Below are positions 33,897 through 46,695 of a stretch of DNA of 64,000 nt, piece after piece (within the stretch, counting starts at the first letter, position 1; every line of letters begins with the position of its first letter). Source of the stretch: Panaeolus papilionaceus (lineage: Eukaryota; Basidiomycota; Agaricomycetes; Agaricales); assembly GCA_015501605.1 (NCBI GenBank), contig JADNRZ010000012.1:930001-994000 (forward strand), in the 5' to 3' direction. The translations under genes were made by a program, and so were the position numbers. The notes below the pieces were generated by a model, which was not told where the DNA came from, did no database searches, and saw only the letters and a program-made list of their open reading frames with translations.

Positions 33897-36846
33897 TCAC
33901 TCAGCTGCAGGTATGACTTCATCGGTCAATGGTGTAAGCGAAGCGGGATCTGCGCTATCATCGGGGGCAGGGCACGAAAGGTCGAAGACCCTCCTTTCGA
34001 GGGTGTTCAACGATCGAGTGACAGCGCGAATCCTTGAAATAGAACGAGCAGAGATAGCCGAATGGCGAGCAACGAAACGTGAACGACCGAAGAGGCCTGC
34101 GTTGACTGAAGCATGAAGTTCACGTTTAGCCTTGTCACCAAAACATTTCTAGTGACAGAAAAAGGAACGAGATGATTGTGAGAAAACAACAGTCCAATTT
34201 CGAAACAAAATAACAGACCTTCAGTAGCTCAAATTCCTTGCTGAACAATTCGACCTGGGTGTTCTTACCGAACAGCCCAAAGAAATCAGCGTTTGCACCC
34301 GCATTGACGGAGAGGCCTGCATCGATAGTGAAGCATCCGCCAAAGCTGGTGTTACCTTCCTTCACGATTCCTCCAGCGCTGGTCGTTGTAGCAGCGGGTG
34401 CAGCTAATGAGGCGATAGCTGAAACACCTTTGGTAGTAGCGCTCAGTACGGTAGATGACGCAGGTTGCTCAAGGTCGATGTTTCCGAGTCCTTTCGTAGG
34501 GAGACCGATAGCAGCAGACGACGTCTTTACCGGCGCAGCAGAGGTGGTCTTGACGCCTCCGCCGCTTACAGGTGTCCCAGCAGGCTGGTCGACCGTCACC
34601 GTAACTGTCTGTGTAACTGCAGCGGGGCATGCTGATTCGTTGGGTTTCGTGATCAGGACGGGCTTGTTGGGCACGGTGGGTCTCTTGACGGGTTTACGGG
34701 GCTTGGAAGGTCTCTTGATTGGCCTATGTGGCCTCGAAGGTCTTGTGGCGGGTTTACGGACGCTCCTCACATCGACGTCCTCGATTTCCTCTTCGTCATC
34801 TGCACTGTCGTCGTCATCATCATCAGCGGTGTGTTGCTCGACATCAACACCTTCGAATTCGTCCAATAACTCGATTTCCCTCTTCGTCTTGGTGCCTCCA
34901 ACAGGGACCGTGATGCTTCCGCTGGCGCTAGCATCAGCCTGAAGTTGCATCTTTGCGCTTGCATCGAGATTCAGGAAGACGGTTGCATCGACAATGCCAC
35001 CTAGAGCTGAGATACCAAGGTTGAGAGTAGGAATAAGATGAGCCTCGACAGTGCCGGTGGCAGATGCAGTTCCGGCAGCAGATAGTTTGAGGGCTGAATA
35101 AAATAGTCAGCTTTCAATACACAATTAGATTTGAGATATCTACGAAAACGCACGAGTATCGCCGATGTTGAACGCTCCTTGTTTTCCCTGATCGCCACTC
35201 GGTGGGAATACGAGTTGAGCATTCTCAATCTTATAGTTTAGCCCAACGTTTGCGTTGACGCTCAAGTCAAGCTCGGCCGAGACTTTAGCATTAATAGCGA
35301 ATGAGGGACCAAGAGTGAGAATTCTGGTTTCGTATACAAGCGGGTAACATTAGCAAACAGACAGATTTAAGCGGGAGGGATACGCACCCAGGAACATCCA
35401 GTCCCGGAATACCGATTTGAAAAAGGTTGAGGTCGCCCGAGTCAGCAGTACCAGTGACACCAGCGAGAAGACTGAGAGTGCCATCAATCTCCGCGTTAAG
35501 GTCTAGGGTAACGAGAAAAAGGCGCGTCTCAGATGAGGTCGAGAGCAAGAAATTGAATGACGTTCTACTCACTGGTAATCACAGAAAAGTCATTCACCTT
35601 GGGTGGAACGATCGTTCCACTCGCAGCAAGACCGATGCTTACAAGGGCGTTCGCCTTTGCGTCGACATCCACTTTAAGGTTGGCTGTGAGAGGTGGGCAA
35701 GACACCTTTTGGTCGACGAGATTGAAAGCTTTATCGACATTGATAGGAGGGAGATCTTGGTTCTTGTCGACGGAGAATGTGTTGAGATTCTTGATGGCTG
35801 TCAAGATGTATTGGTATTAGCCTTTTTAAAGATCCGAATAAAGCACGTACCATTAACGGCGCCTTTCACAAAATCAACCAATCCTCGTTCTTCCACCATT
35901 CTTCTCGAATATCGCAGCTGCACACTGCGCGTCTGGAGAGAACTATCATCAATACCTTCAGCACCTTGTACATTGGCTGCCTTGACAGCGAACAAGACAG
36001 GGTCGGTGTTGGCGCGTTTAGCCTTGGTCGAAGGTACAGCAGCCCCAAAGTTAGTTTCAAGTCGGAGTGCACGAACGGGTGCACTTCCACTAGGCGTGCC
36101 GGATGCGCCAGACGAAGCAGCTGAAGGGGCGGAAGCAATCGAAGCAACTGAGGTAGATGGTGTGGATGATGCAGAAGAACCAGACGCGGCGATTGATGTC
36201 CCATTGTCAGCTCGAGGGAGAAATGAGCGACGAGATGGAATAGATTGGTCGCTTGGTGTCCAGGCCTTGGTGATCAACGCGAAGGGCCCTTTACCGCACT
36301 GCCATGTTTAGTAATATGATTAGCTACTTATCTCGGAGGCGTCGAACTTTGGCAACTTACGCTCTCTGGCAACCGAACGACCTTTCCAACAGCACCGTCA
36401 ATATCCGTACTCGGTGTCGAGTCAGTTGCAAAGAGCTTTCCGCAGGCAGCTCTGCTATCGTTATCGCTCTGCGTGCAGACGAGTCGGATTTCCTGCTCCA
36501 GCGCATTCGGATCACACCCGAGAATTTCCCATCCACCTGCTGGGGTAATATCTGCGATAGAGTCGACAGGACCCCACTAACATGGATGTCAGCGCTAGGA
36601 AGGTAGGAATGCATACGATTGTCGACGTACGATCACCACAGTACCCGAGGAGCCGGTAGTTGTAGGGATATCTGCAAGGGATTTACCATCAGCACATCAA
36701 TTATGGATTATAGCGAAAGCGAGCATACCGTATTCGCAAACACCATTAAAGCAAGGCTGACTCCAATCATTCTTAGCCTCCACGGAAGAAATTGAAGATG
36801 ACAAAGTCAAAAGTACAGAAAGAGCGACAAAGCGTGGTGAAATCAT
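33897..36846 (-). CDS. Large secreted protein of unknown function
   Basis: Nine exons (36846-36729, 36671-36631, 36576-36361, 36298-35851, 35797-35573, 35502-35388, 35323-35154, 35093-34219, 34130-33897) give 813 aa. A signal peptide covers about 1-24 (MISPRFVALSVLLTLSSSIS), followed by WSQPCFNGVCEYD, a start I recall from secreted fungal hypothetical proteins. A Cys-containing module ends near CGKGPFALITKAW. Next comes a Ser/Ala/Pro linker, then a long beta-rich region with repeated patterns such as NANVGLNYKIENA and SVNAGANADFFGLFGK. Inside the latter lies an unusual insert: an acidic run of Asp/Glu followed by a Lys/Arg/Pro-rich stretch. It may be a cell-surface or matrix protein. The plus-strand open frames over it are shadows. 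Confidence 0.75.
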
Positions 36847-38069
36847 GTCAATGTCGGAGCGAGGAAATTTAAAAATAAGATTTGGAAAAGCGCTGGCGCG
36901 TCACGTCAAAAGTGAATTTAGAAAGAGAGTGGTAGGCACGGCCTAATAACGAAGGGTCCAGCACTGGATAAAGGGACGAGCCGAGGTCGCCCGGAAAAAA
37001 GAACGAAAGAGGGGAAGGAGAACGAAGGAAGGAAACCAAAGAAAAAGGGAAAGAGATGGGTTCCTATTCAATTTCTCGCTCCGTACATATATAATTTCTC
37101 CAAGCTTTGTATTTCAAAGCCCACACGCCCATAATGTGTTGACGTGATTGAACGTGTAGAGTTAGGATGGATTTTTTAGACGGTTGCTAGGCAGTAGCGA
37201 TCCACCAAATGCCTGAAACATCGTCTTGCCTTGAATATGCGAAGTCCCGGATTCAGTAGCCATGTTGGGATAGGCAGTGATATCATCATGTAAATACTTT
37301 TGAGAGTGAAGGTGACGATGATGGGCAGGTGTCCGATGTTAAAGCTGGCTCCAGAAGCTGCGAGCTAACGCGGACACGTCGAATGAGCGAAGGAAGCCCG
37401 TTGGTTGACATAGATTCCATGTGTCCTGATACAAATCATCTTATCCGGGCAATGCGGCTCTATATCCTTCTATAACTAAAATCAAGTATGAAAAGCTGAA
37501 AGAAATCACCTAATGATATGTCGTACCAGGTCATGCCATTGCCACGAGTACAATTCTCGGGTTCAACAGTGATACAAGCCTCTCCGCTTTTCCAAACTTC
37601 AAAGGTGTGAGATAGAGCCCTCAGATGTCATGTTGGCAAGAACACAGTGGGTATGATGGTCGCTTCATCTTCACACTGACAGGGGAATGTTGAATTGATG
37701 GTCGCTACTTGAGTTGCTTGAGGAAGTCAAGGGGTGAATGTCTTGGTAAATGCGATGCTTTTTGACATACGAACCACTGAAATAATAGAAAAAATAAAAG
37801 ACACCTTTTATAAGGGCACATATAAGTGTATGAGGTAGTGGTTAAAAACAGACGAGATGGTTTGCAACGTGCGATCCCTCGGTATGTTCAAACTTCAAAA
37901 GACTCAAATTTATCTGCGGTGTTCAGCGCCAAGACATTGATGCGCATGATTGATTCCATCACCAGTACTACTACTAGTAGTCACATCATGATGGAAGATG
38001 TCATCTAATCTTATCTCGACCTATTCATAACCTGGAAGGTTGGGCATCCGACATCAACCTCCCACCAAC
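36847..38069. other. Intergenic, divergent promoter region
   Basis: A 1.2-kb gap between the divergently transcribed secreted-protein gene and cytosine deaminase gene. A TATATAT stretch near 37087 could serve the left gene. No coding frame or repeat is supported. Confidence 0.55.
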
Positions 38070-38077
38070 TATAAAAA
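38070..38077 (+). promoter_or_regulatory. TATA box of the cytosine deaminase gene
   Basis: TATAAAAA lies 94 bases before the ATG at 38171, at usual fungal spacing. Confidence 0.45.
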
Positions 38078-38170
38078 GATCGTCACTTCCCAACCGTGTT
38101 AAAAATCGCAAGGGAAAATTACCATCGACCATAATAGTAGACTTCGTTGCCATTTCTTCTTTCCTTCCAA

Positions 38171-38906
38171 ATGCCAGATTGGTCAACCATCGACAAAATG
38201 GGCATATCCTTGGCCCTCTCACAAGCTCATAAGAGTCAGGAGGAAGGAGGAATACCGATAGGAAGTGCCCTCATCGTTCCCAATGGTGCAAGTCTTACCA
38301 TCCTTGGTGACTGCCACACTACGATCAGAGGTAGATAGTGGCCTGTAACTGATTGATTTCCTGATAGGGAGTGGACATAACGAGAGAATTCAGAAGTCAT
38401 CACCGACATTACATGCCGAAATCGCAGCTTTAGAAAATGCGGGACGGTTACCGGCTGATCTTTACAAACAGGCCACCATGGTACGGATACTATGTTCTCC
38501 CTACTCCTGCATCATTGAATTAATCTAGTTTAATTCAAAGTATACGACGCTGAGGTAGGCCCATTCTTTATCAGCGCCTGTGACAAAAGTGCACTGAAAT
38601 GTGCGTCAAAGTCCGTGTAGCATGTGCACTGGCTCTGTCCTACTTTACAAGATACCACGGGTTGTGATTGGGGAAAATACCAATTTTATGGGCGATGAGG
38701 ATTTACTACGAGCGCGAGGGGTTGAGGTGATTGTGTTGGATGATGGGGAGTGCAAATCATTGATGCAGAAGTTCATCGCTGAGAAACCGTTGGTAAGTCT
38801 CATCTCTTTACGGCTGTTCTCTTCATATGTGAATGAGTTAGTATTGCATGTCTAACAACCACCTTAGGAGTGGAACGAAGATATTGGCGAGGTGTCTCCA
38901 GAGTAA
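38171..38906 (+). CDS. FCY1: Cytosine deaminase (Fcy1-like)
   Basis: Five exons (38171-38306, 38368-38480, 38541-38554, 38612-38792, 38868-38906) give 160 aa, close to the 158 aa of yeast Fcy1. The enzyme converts cytosine to uracil in pyrimidine salvage and also deaminates 5-fluorocytosine. The zinc and catalytic residues are in LHAEIAALEN (His and the proton-shuttling Glu) and in PCSMC (two Cys ligands). The Fcy1-like end reads EWNEDIGE. Exon 3 is a 14-nt micro-exon carrying YTTL before SPCSMC. The protein is cytosolic. Confidence 0.93.
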
Positions 38907-40998
38907 TTAAATCAATCAATTGGAGGAAGAATTAATGAGTAGTGGGATCCAGGTTCATTTTCTGAGAACTACTCCGCCGCTCCCTACCCGACAGCTTGAG
39001 TTGTGAGCGGTTGAATACGGTCGGTACTATCGGTGATGATTCCTCTTCAGGTCAATGTGTCGCTCAATTCAAGGGTTCGGTCAACACGGTCATGACTTGG
39101 GGGTACATTGCAGCTGACATAGATAATTGATGACACAACCAAGGTGCTCATCGTCCTGAGCCCCCAAAGATTTCGTGAGCATAAGGGTCCCATTCTATTT
39201 CTTTCCCAAAGCTCAGTCGGCTGCTGTATGGCGCAGAAAATCATGTGTGGGCATGCTTTGATAGACCTGGAGTATCAGTCTTCGGGCGTTGGACCGATTG
39301 GTGTGAAATTGGTAGTGAAAAGGTCGGTTGAGTGGCACCTACTTGGGTTAGTGGTATGCCCGAGATGAATGTATAATTGGTGGGAGAAAGAAGCAATAGC
39401 TGCGCATTTTTTCAATGATAGATTCGGCGGGGGCGCTGAGATTAGTGCATTTCATACAGATTTTATAAGTTACATCTTTGTTCATAGGCAAGCCTTGAAA
39501 AATTTCTACACGGATGGGGAGTTTGCCATCCCAACCCGATTTAACTGCGTTGGCTCCGATACACCATTCATTTACTATCTACTAACCTGAGGTTTGAGAG
39601 TCTAACTATTCTTTGAAATGAACCCCATTAATTTTGCATCGTCCTTCTGCCGCGGAAGGCATCTCGGCCACGAACGCATGTCGACTAATTTTATGGGGTG
39701 AACAGTGATTTATAAAATCTCTAAAGTGTCCGTGTGACGGCGTATGTCAAATGTCAGCTGTAAAAAAATGTTCAATGCCTCGTTCGAAGCAAAAGACAAA
39801 AGGACTGTCGGACCGGGGATACGAGCGCCCACATTGGCCTAAGCTCGTACTCTGTCTGTCTCCATTTAGAATTTACCATGTACGAGGCACAAGGGTCGTA
39901 AGCCATACAATACGGCATGTCTACCTCGAAGTCTTCCCACTCGCCTCCCAGGCTGCAGTAATGCGACTCGCGAGAATAAAACAGGCCGCATTTGTAGTTT
40001 CAATTGACCAAGTTGGTAATTCAGGGAGACTGGATGACGTGGGATGATAGGGTAGTCGGTATGTATTAAAACCACACCTGGAATTTTCTGATTCCTTTGA
40101 ATTTAAGGCCTTGCACACATGTACAGCCATCGAAAAAAATTAACATATAGTCCCCCAGTGATTGCATATCTTCCATTTCGCCCCCTCGTTATCATGAAGG
40201 ACGCAGACCCGCCAAATATCCTGATACTGCCATTCGACGACATCGACATCGATCAGATGCCGCTGGGTGACCCTGTGCTACAACTGCGTAATCTTATCAA
40301 CGACGCGCTTCAATGTCCAAATCAAAATTTTGCCGGGGATTGGATCTCCGACACTCAAGGGCGGAGCGCCCCTTGAGCTTGAAGAGGGGTGGGGGGAACT
40401 GTACAGAGAAGGTATGCTTCAGTGAATATTCTAGGCGTTTGGTTGAATGATTGACCTCTCGGATTTGATGATGCATAGATATTGAATTAGCAAATAATAA
40501 AAATAGGATCACCAACGAAGGAGGCGGTTTCAATACATGTGTAATATCTACCAATGTAAACCAAGAAATATCTCGAAACATATTCAGGTTACATATGTAC
40601 ATCCAAGCTACCAGTAGCACCTTGGAAGAGGTTTGTGAAGTGCGAGTGGAGTTCGGTCTCGGATTCGGCATGTACGGTTGACCGAACCTGTCATGGCCAA
40701 GCACGGTCATGAAGTTTGTGCATTTGTATTTGCCTTGAAGTCTCGATGCTCCGAGAAATGATACATACTGGCATGTTCTAGGGATAATTAAGACTCTTCC
40801 ATTTGCTTCTGCATACTAGCTCCTCTGAGGAACGATATGTTATGGAATACTCCAGAAATGGATAACTAATCATGCCTATCCTAATCTACGAAGCTGGGAT
40901 TTGCTTTGAAGATTCTTCCCCAAGGATTTTTGCAGAATCTTCATAGATTAGAAGTGAAATTGAAGAAACACTTCTTTCTGTGCTTGTCTCTCAAATCA
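38907..40998. other. Intergenic, nothing firmly supported
   Basis: A 2.1-kb stretch. The best frame is 40194-40376 (plus strand, 60 codons from ATG, with an acidic Asp/Ile-rich start), too short to call and with no splice extension that I can justify. Other frames are overlapping and random-looking. Confidence 0.5.
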
Positions 40999-41000
40999 TA

Positions 41001-41552
41001 CTAAGAACCCGAGTCTACTTTCAGCATAAAGGAGATGTGGATGGAGTGCGATCTTGAGAATGCAGACGGAGCTGCAATAATGTTGTCCAGACGGGCCGAC
41101 AGCTTGGCGGAGGTCAGGGTAGGTTTCTCGAGAACGACAGATTCGATGGAGAAATCTACGTTCTCCAGCTCGGTAGTACCGGCGATCGAAGTGAAAAGGG
41201 ATTGGAAATGCGACATTGTGTCCAAGTAGACGGCCTCGTCGTTAGAAGTATTCAAAGTTAACTCTCGCACAAGAGGTAGGAGGCCACGATCGCGACAGAT
41301 GGTTGTGTACAGTCGAACGAATTTTTCACCATCCCGACCCACGAACTCGACCTCTGGGATGCGTCTGAAAATGTGGGCGACAAAAGGGCAAAAGGCTTTA
41401 CAGAGCAAGGCCAACGACTGAAGGTCGCGCATTGTTGTCGCTGATAACTTTTTGGGATCATTGGTGAGGCTGTCAGTGACGATTCCTAGAACTTCCACTG
41501 TTAAAGAGGGTATGCTGCGAGCATTGAGAGCTCCAGAACTCACGTCCTCCAT
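41001..41552 (-). CDS. Internally deleted F-box-like paralog
   Basis: A single exon of 183 codons from the ATG at 41552. The first ~90 residues match the F-box-like start of the neighbour at 41937-43508 (SLTVEVLGIV, MRDLQSLALLCKAF, RRIPEVEFVG, LLPLVRELT). The frame then passes directly to the equivalent of that neighbour's last third (FQSLFTS...TELENVDFSIES). About 230 residues of middle sequence are missing without frame loss. It could act as a short F-box adaptor or be a decaying copy. Confidence 0.6.
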   Translation of the reverse strand: MEDVSSGALNARSIPSLTVEVLGIVTDSLTNDPKKLSATTMRDLQSLALLCKAFCPFVAHIFRRIPEVEFVGRDGEKFVRLYTTICRDRGLLPLVRELTLNTSNDEAVYLDTMSHFQSLFTSIAGTTELENVDFSIESVVLEKPTLTSAKLSARLDNIIAAPSAFSRSHSIHISFMLKVDSGS

Positions 41553-41936
41553 GAACTTGTGGATGCGTGATGAAAGTAACAAATAAGGAATGGTCAAAAT
41601 CAATTTATTTCATTCAAGTTGTGACCGGGAAATGAAATGCTTTGAAGTGGAGTTCGTAGCACTATCGAAGAAATTTGGCATTGCTAACGATACGAATTCA
41701 AGTTGAGGGTCACTAGTACTCGAATCGCTCTGGGAAACTTCAAACGTGATAGAATTATACCAATGACTTCCCGTAGGATTTTTATTCGCAATAATCCTTC
41801 AAGGATATAGTCATTAGTTGATATTTGGCTGGGTATTGGTTGTGAATTCGGCCGTCCTACGAGGGAATAAAATTTGGTCGAATATTTCCCATCAACGATC
41901 ATAAATCTATTCCAACGTTTATTCGCAATACATTTC

Positions 41937-43508
41937 CTACGGGAAGTCATCAAATCCATAGCTAGAACAACGTAGATTAAACACTCCTTTAAAATTATCC
42001 CCCAAAGACTCTTGCAGCAGAGGCATCGCATCACAAATTAATGTTGAAAAACATTTCTTTCCGTGTTCGCTTCTCAAGTAATAAAATGTGTCGCGATCCG
42101 CATCCAGCGAGAACGTGATGCGGACGCGTTTCAGATCCGGGAAAGTAGCTGGACAAGCAAGGAGCTGGCCAAGAAAAGCCCATGGCTCCGAGGAGGGTGG
42201 GGTGGGATGATTGAAAACTCCTGATTCAATAGATAGGCGCAGGTTCTCTAGTTTGCTGGTACTGGCGTTTGCGGTGAAGATCGAGTGGATATCGGTCATG
42301 GTCACGGTATCAAATTCGAGGTTGTCGTACAGTGAAGCATTTAAAGACAACAGGAGGTTGTTCAGGCCAGGGAAGGTATTCCGGATGTGATGGTCAAGCC
42401 TGAACGACAACAAAGGGATAGGGATTTCTACGAGGTGCACGATATGCGTCAGAAACTATGGCAAAGACGAAGAATCATGCAACCTACTCGTAGAAAACAA
42501 ACGAAGCGACTTCAGCTCTTTGAGGTCCTCAAGAAGCGGTTGAAGGACGTCAACTTCGTCCTTGTGACGCAAGTGGACACTGAGCTTTCGTAGCGCTGCA
42601 AAAGGTTTCAATCCAGTCTTTTGTCCGTGGGCTCGATAATATATTAAAAATTTGGCGAGGTCATCCCTTGCGACAAGGTTGAGAGACAGGATGGTGAGCA
42701 TCATGGTGGGAGAAACCGTTCCTGTTAGTTCATGAATGCTAGTGACTTGAGGCGCCATTTGAACTTCCTGTAGAGATAAGGCCTCAAGGTGTGGTAAGTG
42801 TACAAGAGTTGACAAGGGGAACGATGTTGTGGAAGTGACAGAAAGACGTCTAATGTTGGAGCTGATGCCTGGTAGCGAAAATGCGGAAACTCGCATGCCT
42901 GTGATACAAAAATCCTCCAGTGTATCGCATTGGAAGATACCACGGTAGTCGAAATTATGATGAGGGAACTGCTTAATCGATAGGCATCGTAGAGTTTTCT
43001 GTGAGAGGTAGTGCTCTACCAGTTCTTGAGGAAATGTGTTATAGGTATGAGGTCTCTCTCGCCAAACAAGGCTCGGTTGGCTGACGTTGGAGTATGTCAG
43101 ATGTGTGAGGTTTGGGAATTTGAACAACATGTTCGAGAATTGCTCGAGGTAAGTTGAAGGCATGAGGCAATCTGGTGTTGCCAAATCGATGTGAAATGTC
43201 AACTCCCGCACCAAGGGCAGTAGTGCAGGATTGCGTTTCAAAGCTGTGCCGAGTCGAATAAGCCTCAATCTAGGTTCACCTGTGTCCCATCCGAAGAATC
43301 CAATGTTGTCAATGCGCCTGAAAATTTGGGATCGGCAGAAGGGCAAGAAGTCTTTGCAAACCAAGGCCAATGACTGAAGATCGCGCATCTTTGCTCTGGT
43401 GCGCTCGTATGTAAAGCTGTCTACGACGAGTCCAAGGACCTCTAAAGGTAACGTAGATATGCTGGTATGAGGGGCTTCGGTACCCATGTTTGAATCTTCC
43501 GTTGACAT
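41937..43508 (-). CDS. F-box-like protein with LRR-like C-terminal region
   Basis: Exons 43508-42488 and 42427-41937 give 503 aa. The N-terminal region around residues 18-60 fits the F-box pattern (STLPLEVLGLVVDSF, then MRDLQSLALVCKDFLPFC, then IFRRI). Such proteins usually recruit substrates to SCF ubiquitin ligases. The rest has recurring Leu-rich segments such as LPHLEALSLQEV and LKELKSLRLFST, consistent with irregular LRRs. Expanded families of this type are common in Agaricomycetes. The intron is 60 nt and phase-consistent. The plus-strand frames overlapping it are shadows. Confidence 0.75.
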
Positions 43509-44756
43509 GATGGTTGACCTCGAGAAATGGGTAGGGGAAAGGATAAATGCTATCGATCATCGATGCCGCTCATGACAGGGAATGAACCTTTTTTGAAGCG
43601 GAGCTCCAAATACACCTGCCTCGTTTTCGCTTTCACCAGCAGATGCATTCCTATAGATCTTTTTATTACCGCCGGATCTAAACACACCAGTTTATAACAA
43701 TACTACAACGCACCGTTGTCGATATCATGTCTGTGAAACGTTGTGACCATACTTATCATGTAGACAACCAAGTCGAGAACCATCAAAGATGAGATGGCGT
43801 CGAAATACCGTTGTCAATTGCTACCAGCACATCGAGCGCTTATCACCTCAAGTTGAGAAGGAAGTTCCCCATCACGACCATCGATCACCCCGATAGATGA
43901 ACATGAACGCTTTGTAGGCTGTAGCGGAGCCCAAGAACCGTGGCCATTCGCTGGCAACCCGCCCATCCTTTTTCACCACCAACTTGCCCCGTCAACAATT
44001 GTGAATTGAGGTTTGACCATACGTGGAGCTAAAATAAAGGTGCTTTCGTAGGCCCCACTTGATCTTTCGAAGGAAAATTTATCGAAGCTCCCATAATCAA
44101 TTGTGCAGGCGCTGGGTGTGCTGGGACGAAGTCGGGCGAAGTCTAGAGACCTACTTAATTCTTCAAGATGTCATTCCCACCAGTATATACTCTCCTTCAA
44201 ATACACCGTCTTCCCTAACGGCCTCTAGTCCCTTCATCATTGTTGGAACCCGTGTCTATTCCCATCCAATGCAGATCTGTTTCAATTGAATTCCCACCGT
44301 TGACAGGTTTGTAGGCTATTTTTGGTTGAAGTGTTTGTTCTATTTATAAATCGGACAGGACGTCGGCGAGCCAAAACTCGAGCAAGGTCAACCCAGATGA
44401 AGCGTCAAAATAACAGAGGTATTACTTTGTCGATAGAATTGGCAAGTCTGGCGTTCGAGCAGAACAGTATCACCATAATATTGGCGTTGAGCGAAGAGAC
44501 GGTGGTGCTAAGGCCGTTCTTGCGGTAAAAGCCGCGTTACCACGGGTTACATAATACCTACTAAAAATACATGCGCACTTTGAGCATCATCATCGCGGTG
44601 CTTGCTCTTCTATTCATAAACCTGTGGGATCCTCCCTCGAATTTTTTCCTTCCGTCCCCCCTTCAACCACTACCACCATCACACTCTTTTGCTTTACCCT
44701 CATTTCTAATACCTTGCCATTAATCTATACCTTCGACCCCTAAAACGACGACAGCG
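43509..44756. other. Intergenic, nothing supported
   Basis: A 1.2-kb divergent gap. Short frames near 44059 and 44322 lack family resemblance. The last 150 bases before 44757 are C/T-rich, as expected for a fungal 5' UTR. Confidence 0.55.
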
Positions 44757-46695
44757 ATGCGTTGGTCAACATTCTCAACACTTGTGCTGGCATCGGTTTA
44801 TGGTGCCATGAGCGCAGCGGCAGCAGGTCCTTCAGCTTGCGTGTCGTTTGACATCAATTGGAACCTCCTTGCTTTTGGGTTCAACGGCAAGGATTACAAC
44901 GCTGGAACCCAGGATACCTGGACATCAAGCAGTGCGTATATCACGTTGTGAGAGAATCATGAACCCTGAGACTGACGTTGGAGCTCCAGGTGCACCAACT
45001 GACATCACTACCAGTGGAAGACCGTAAGTGTTTACTTTAGCTGAGACTTAGAGTCAGATCTGTCGATGGTGGAGACCACACCTCTGGGTGTCCCACCAAT
45101 TGCGACGACTCGGCCTCGGGGCAATTCTCAAACGCGGCGCTGACACCTTCCCGGATAGGCCATTTAACGCCGTCAACACAACCTGCTATCTATCCCAGGT
45201 ATGTTTTCTTTCTTTCTTCTCCTTTCCATTGTGCGCAATGGAGTAGGTCATTTGTATCCCCTATCCCTTGACATTATCATCATTGTCGTGTGAGGTCGTG
45301 CCCACTCCCACTTGACCCTGAAGGGGAATGGGGAACCCTGTTTTTAGCAACGGTTATGCTGATCGCTCTTCTTTGTTGCGCAGTTTGCAAACGCAATTTA
45401 TGTCCTTAACGCCGACACTGCAAACCCCTCTGCCGTATATATTTATGACGCAACTGCCAAAACATGGTCTATGCAGGCTGTTGATGCTGGTAAATTCGAC
45501 CCTACGGATTTCGCCACTATCTTGGACCATGATACGAATGTTTTCTGTGAGTTTATTGCGTGCATTATCTTCTCAGGATAGAAACTAATTTTTAAATTCA
45601 AGATTCGTACTCCAAGGGAGAAATGTTCTCCTTAGACATGCAGCTCTTAAAAGCCGCTCAATCAAGCCCTATCCCATGGAATGACGTCCAACAACCCGAC
45701 TTGTCTTCTAACCAGGCAAGCGACGCTGGTGTACCTGGTACGTTCCTTCTGCCCAATTTTTAGAATTAAGCTCAACTAAACATAATCTCTTATTTTTAAC
45801 TTTGATTGAAACAGGAGCTAACAGCGCCGGTTACCAACCCGTCATGGCGCTTGCGCAGAACCACATTCATTTCCTCGGTATCCCTGGATTCCCAGCTGGA
45901 ACTGCGAAGATTTTCGTCATTCACTGTACGTTTGAGCTATCTCTTTGGTCTCCTTTGTCTGTTCTGGTTCTGATGTTTCATACAGTCTCGTTTATGCAAC
46001 CCACTCCTCAATCTTACGGTGCTCAATTCCCATCGACCCACGGTCAGGCTGCTTCCTTCTTCCTTGACCAAGGAGTTCAGCAAGAATTCGCGTTTATTCC
46101 TGATGATGGAAGCAACACCTACGTCATCAACGTTGAGGTTCGTTTTAAGCACTTCCTTACTTTCTAGCACGATGTTTTAATTTGCTTCGGATTTTCAGAC
46201 CAACACCACCAAAACTCTCACTGGCCCACTCGTCAAGGACCCATTCGCGACATACAGCGCATCAACGACTGCTCTCGTTCAACTCACCAGTGACGGAAAA
46301 GTCGCGTTTTTGGCGTATGATCCCAAGGCGACTACTAGCGGTAAGCTTTCATAAAATCCCCCGTTTCGTCCACTGGATCATTAAACGCTGTCGTCTGTGT
46401 TACTGTAGGCGGAACCTGGGCCTCTATCTCCAAGCTCCCCAACGCACTAAGCACAAGTGGCTCTGGATCCTCTGGTTCAGGCTCATCAGGCTCTGGTTCG
46501 TCTGGCACTGGTTTGTCTGGCTCGGGCAACGGTAATTCTGGCTCCGGTTCATCTGGTGGATCAAGTGGAAACCAGACCGGCAACAATGCTAACAACCACG
46601 GTGGCGCGTTGGGATTGACACCAACGAGCATGGGTGGCTTGTGGGTGGGGTTGGTGATGGGTCTGGTCGGAGTGTTGGGTTTGAGTGGGCTTTGA
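44757..46695 (+). CDS. Secreted, GPI-anchor-like surface protein of unknown function
   Basis: Nine exons (44757-44931, 44990-45023, 45159-45198, 45384-45546, 45603-45737, 45815-45925, 45986-46137, 46199-46340, 46409-46695) give 412 aa. A signal peptide ends near Ala22. The central part, with FDINWNLLAFGFNGKDY and TNAIYVLNAD-like strands, looks beta-propeller-like and is widespread in mushroom genomes without a name. A Gly/Ser-rich spacer precedes a hydrophobic C-terminus (GGLWVGLVMGLVGVLGLSGL), the layout of a GPI-anchored protein. Intron 2 (45024-45158) is the least certain; an extra exon inside it is possible. Confidence 0.75.

Noticed and set aside
34238..34942. 234-codon ORF on the plus strand
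   Set aside because: Antisense shadow of the large exon of the secreted protein, whose spliced model with signal peptide is far better supported.
35427..36311. 294-codon plus-strand ORF
   Set aside because: Also antisense to the same gene; it crosses three of its introns and has no recognisable domain.
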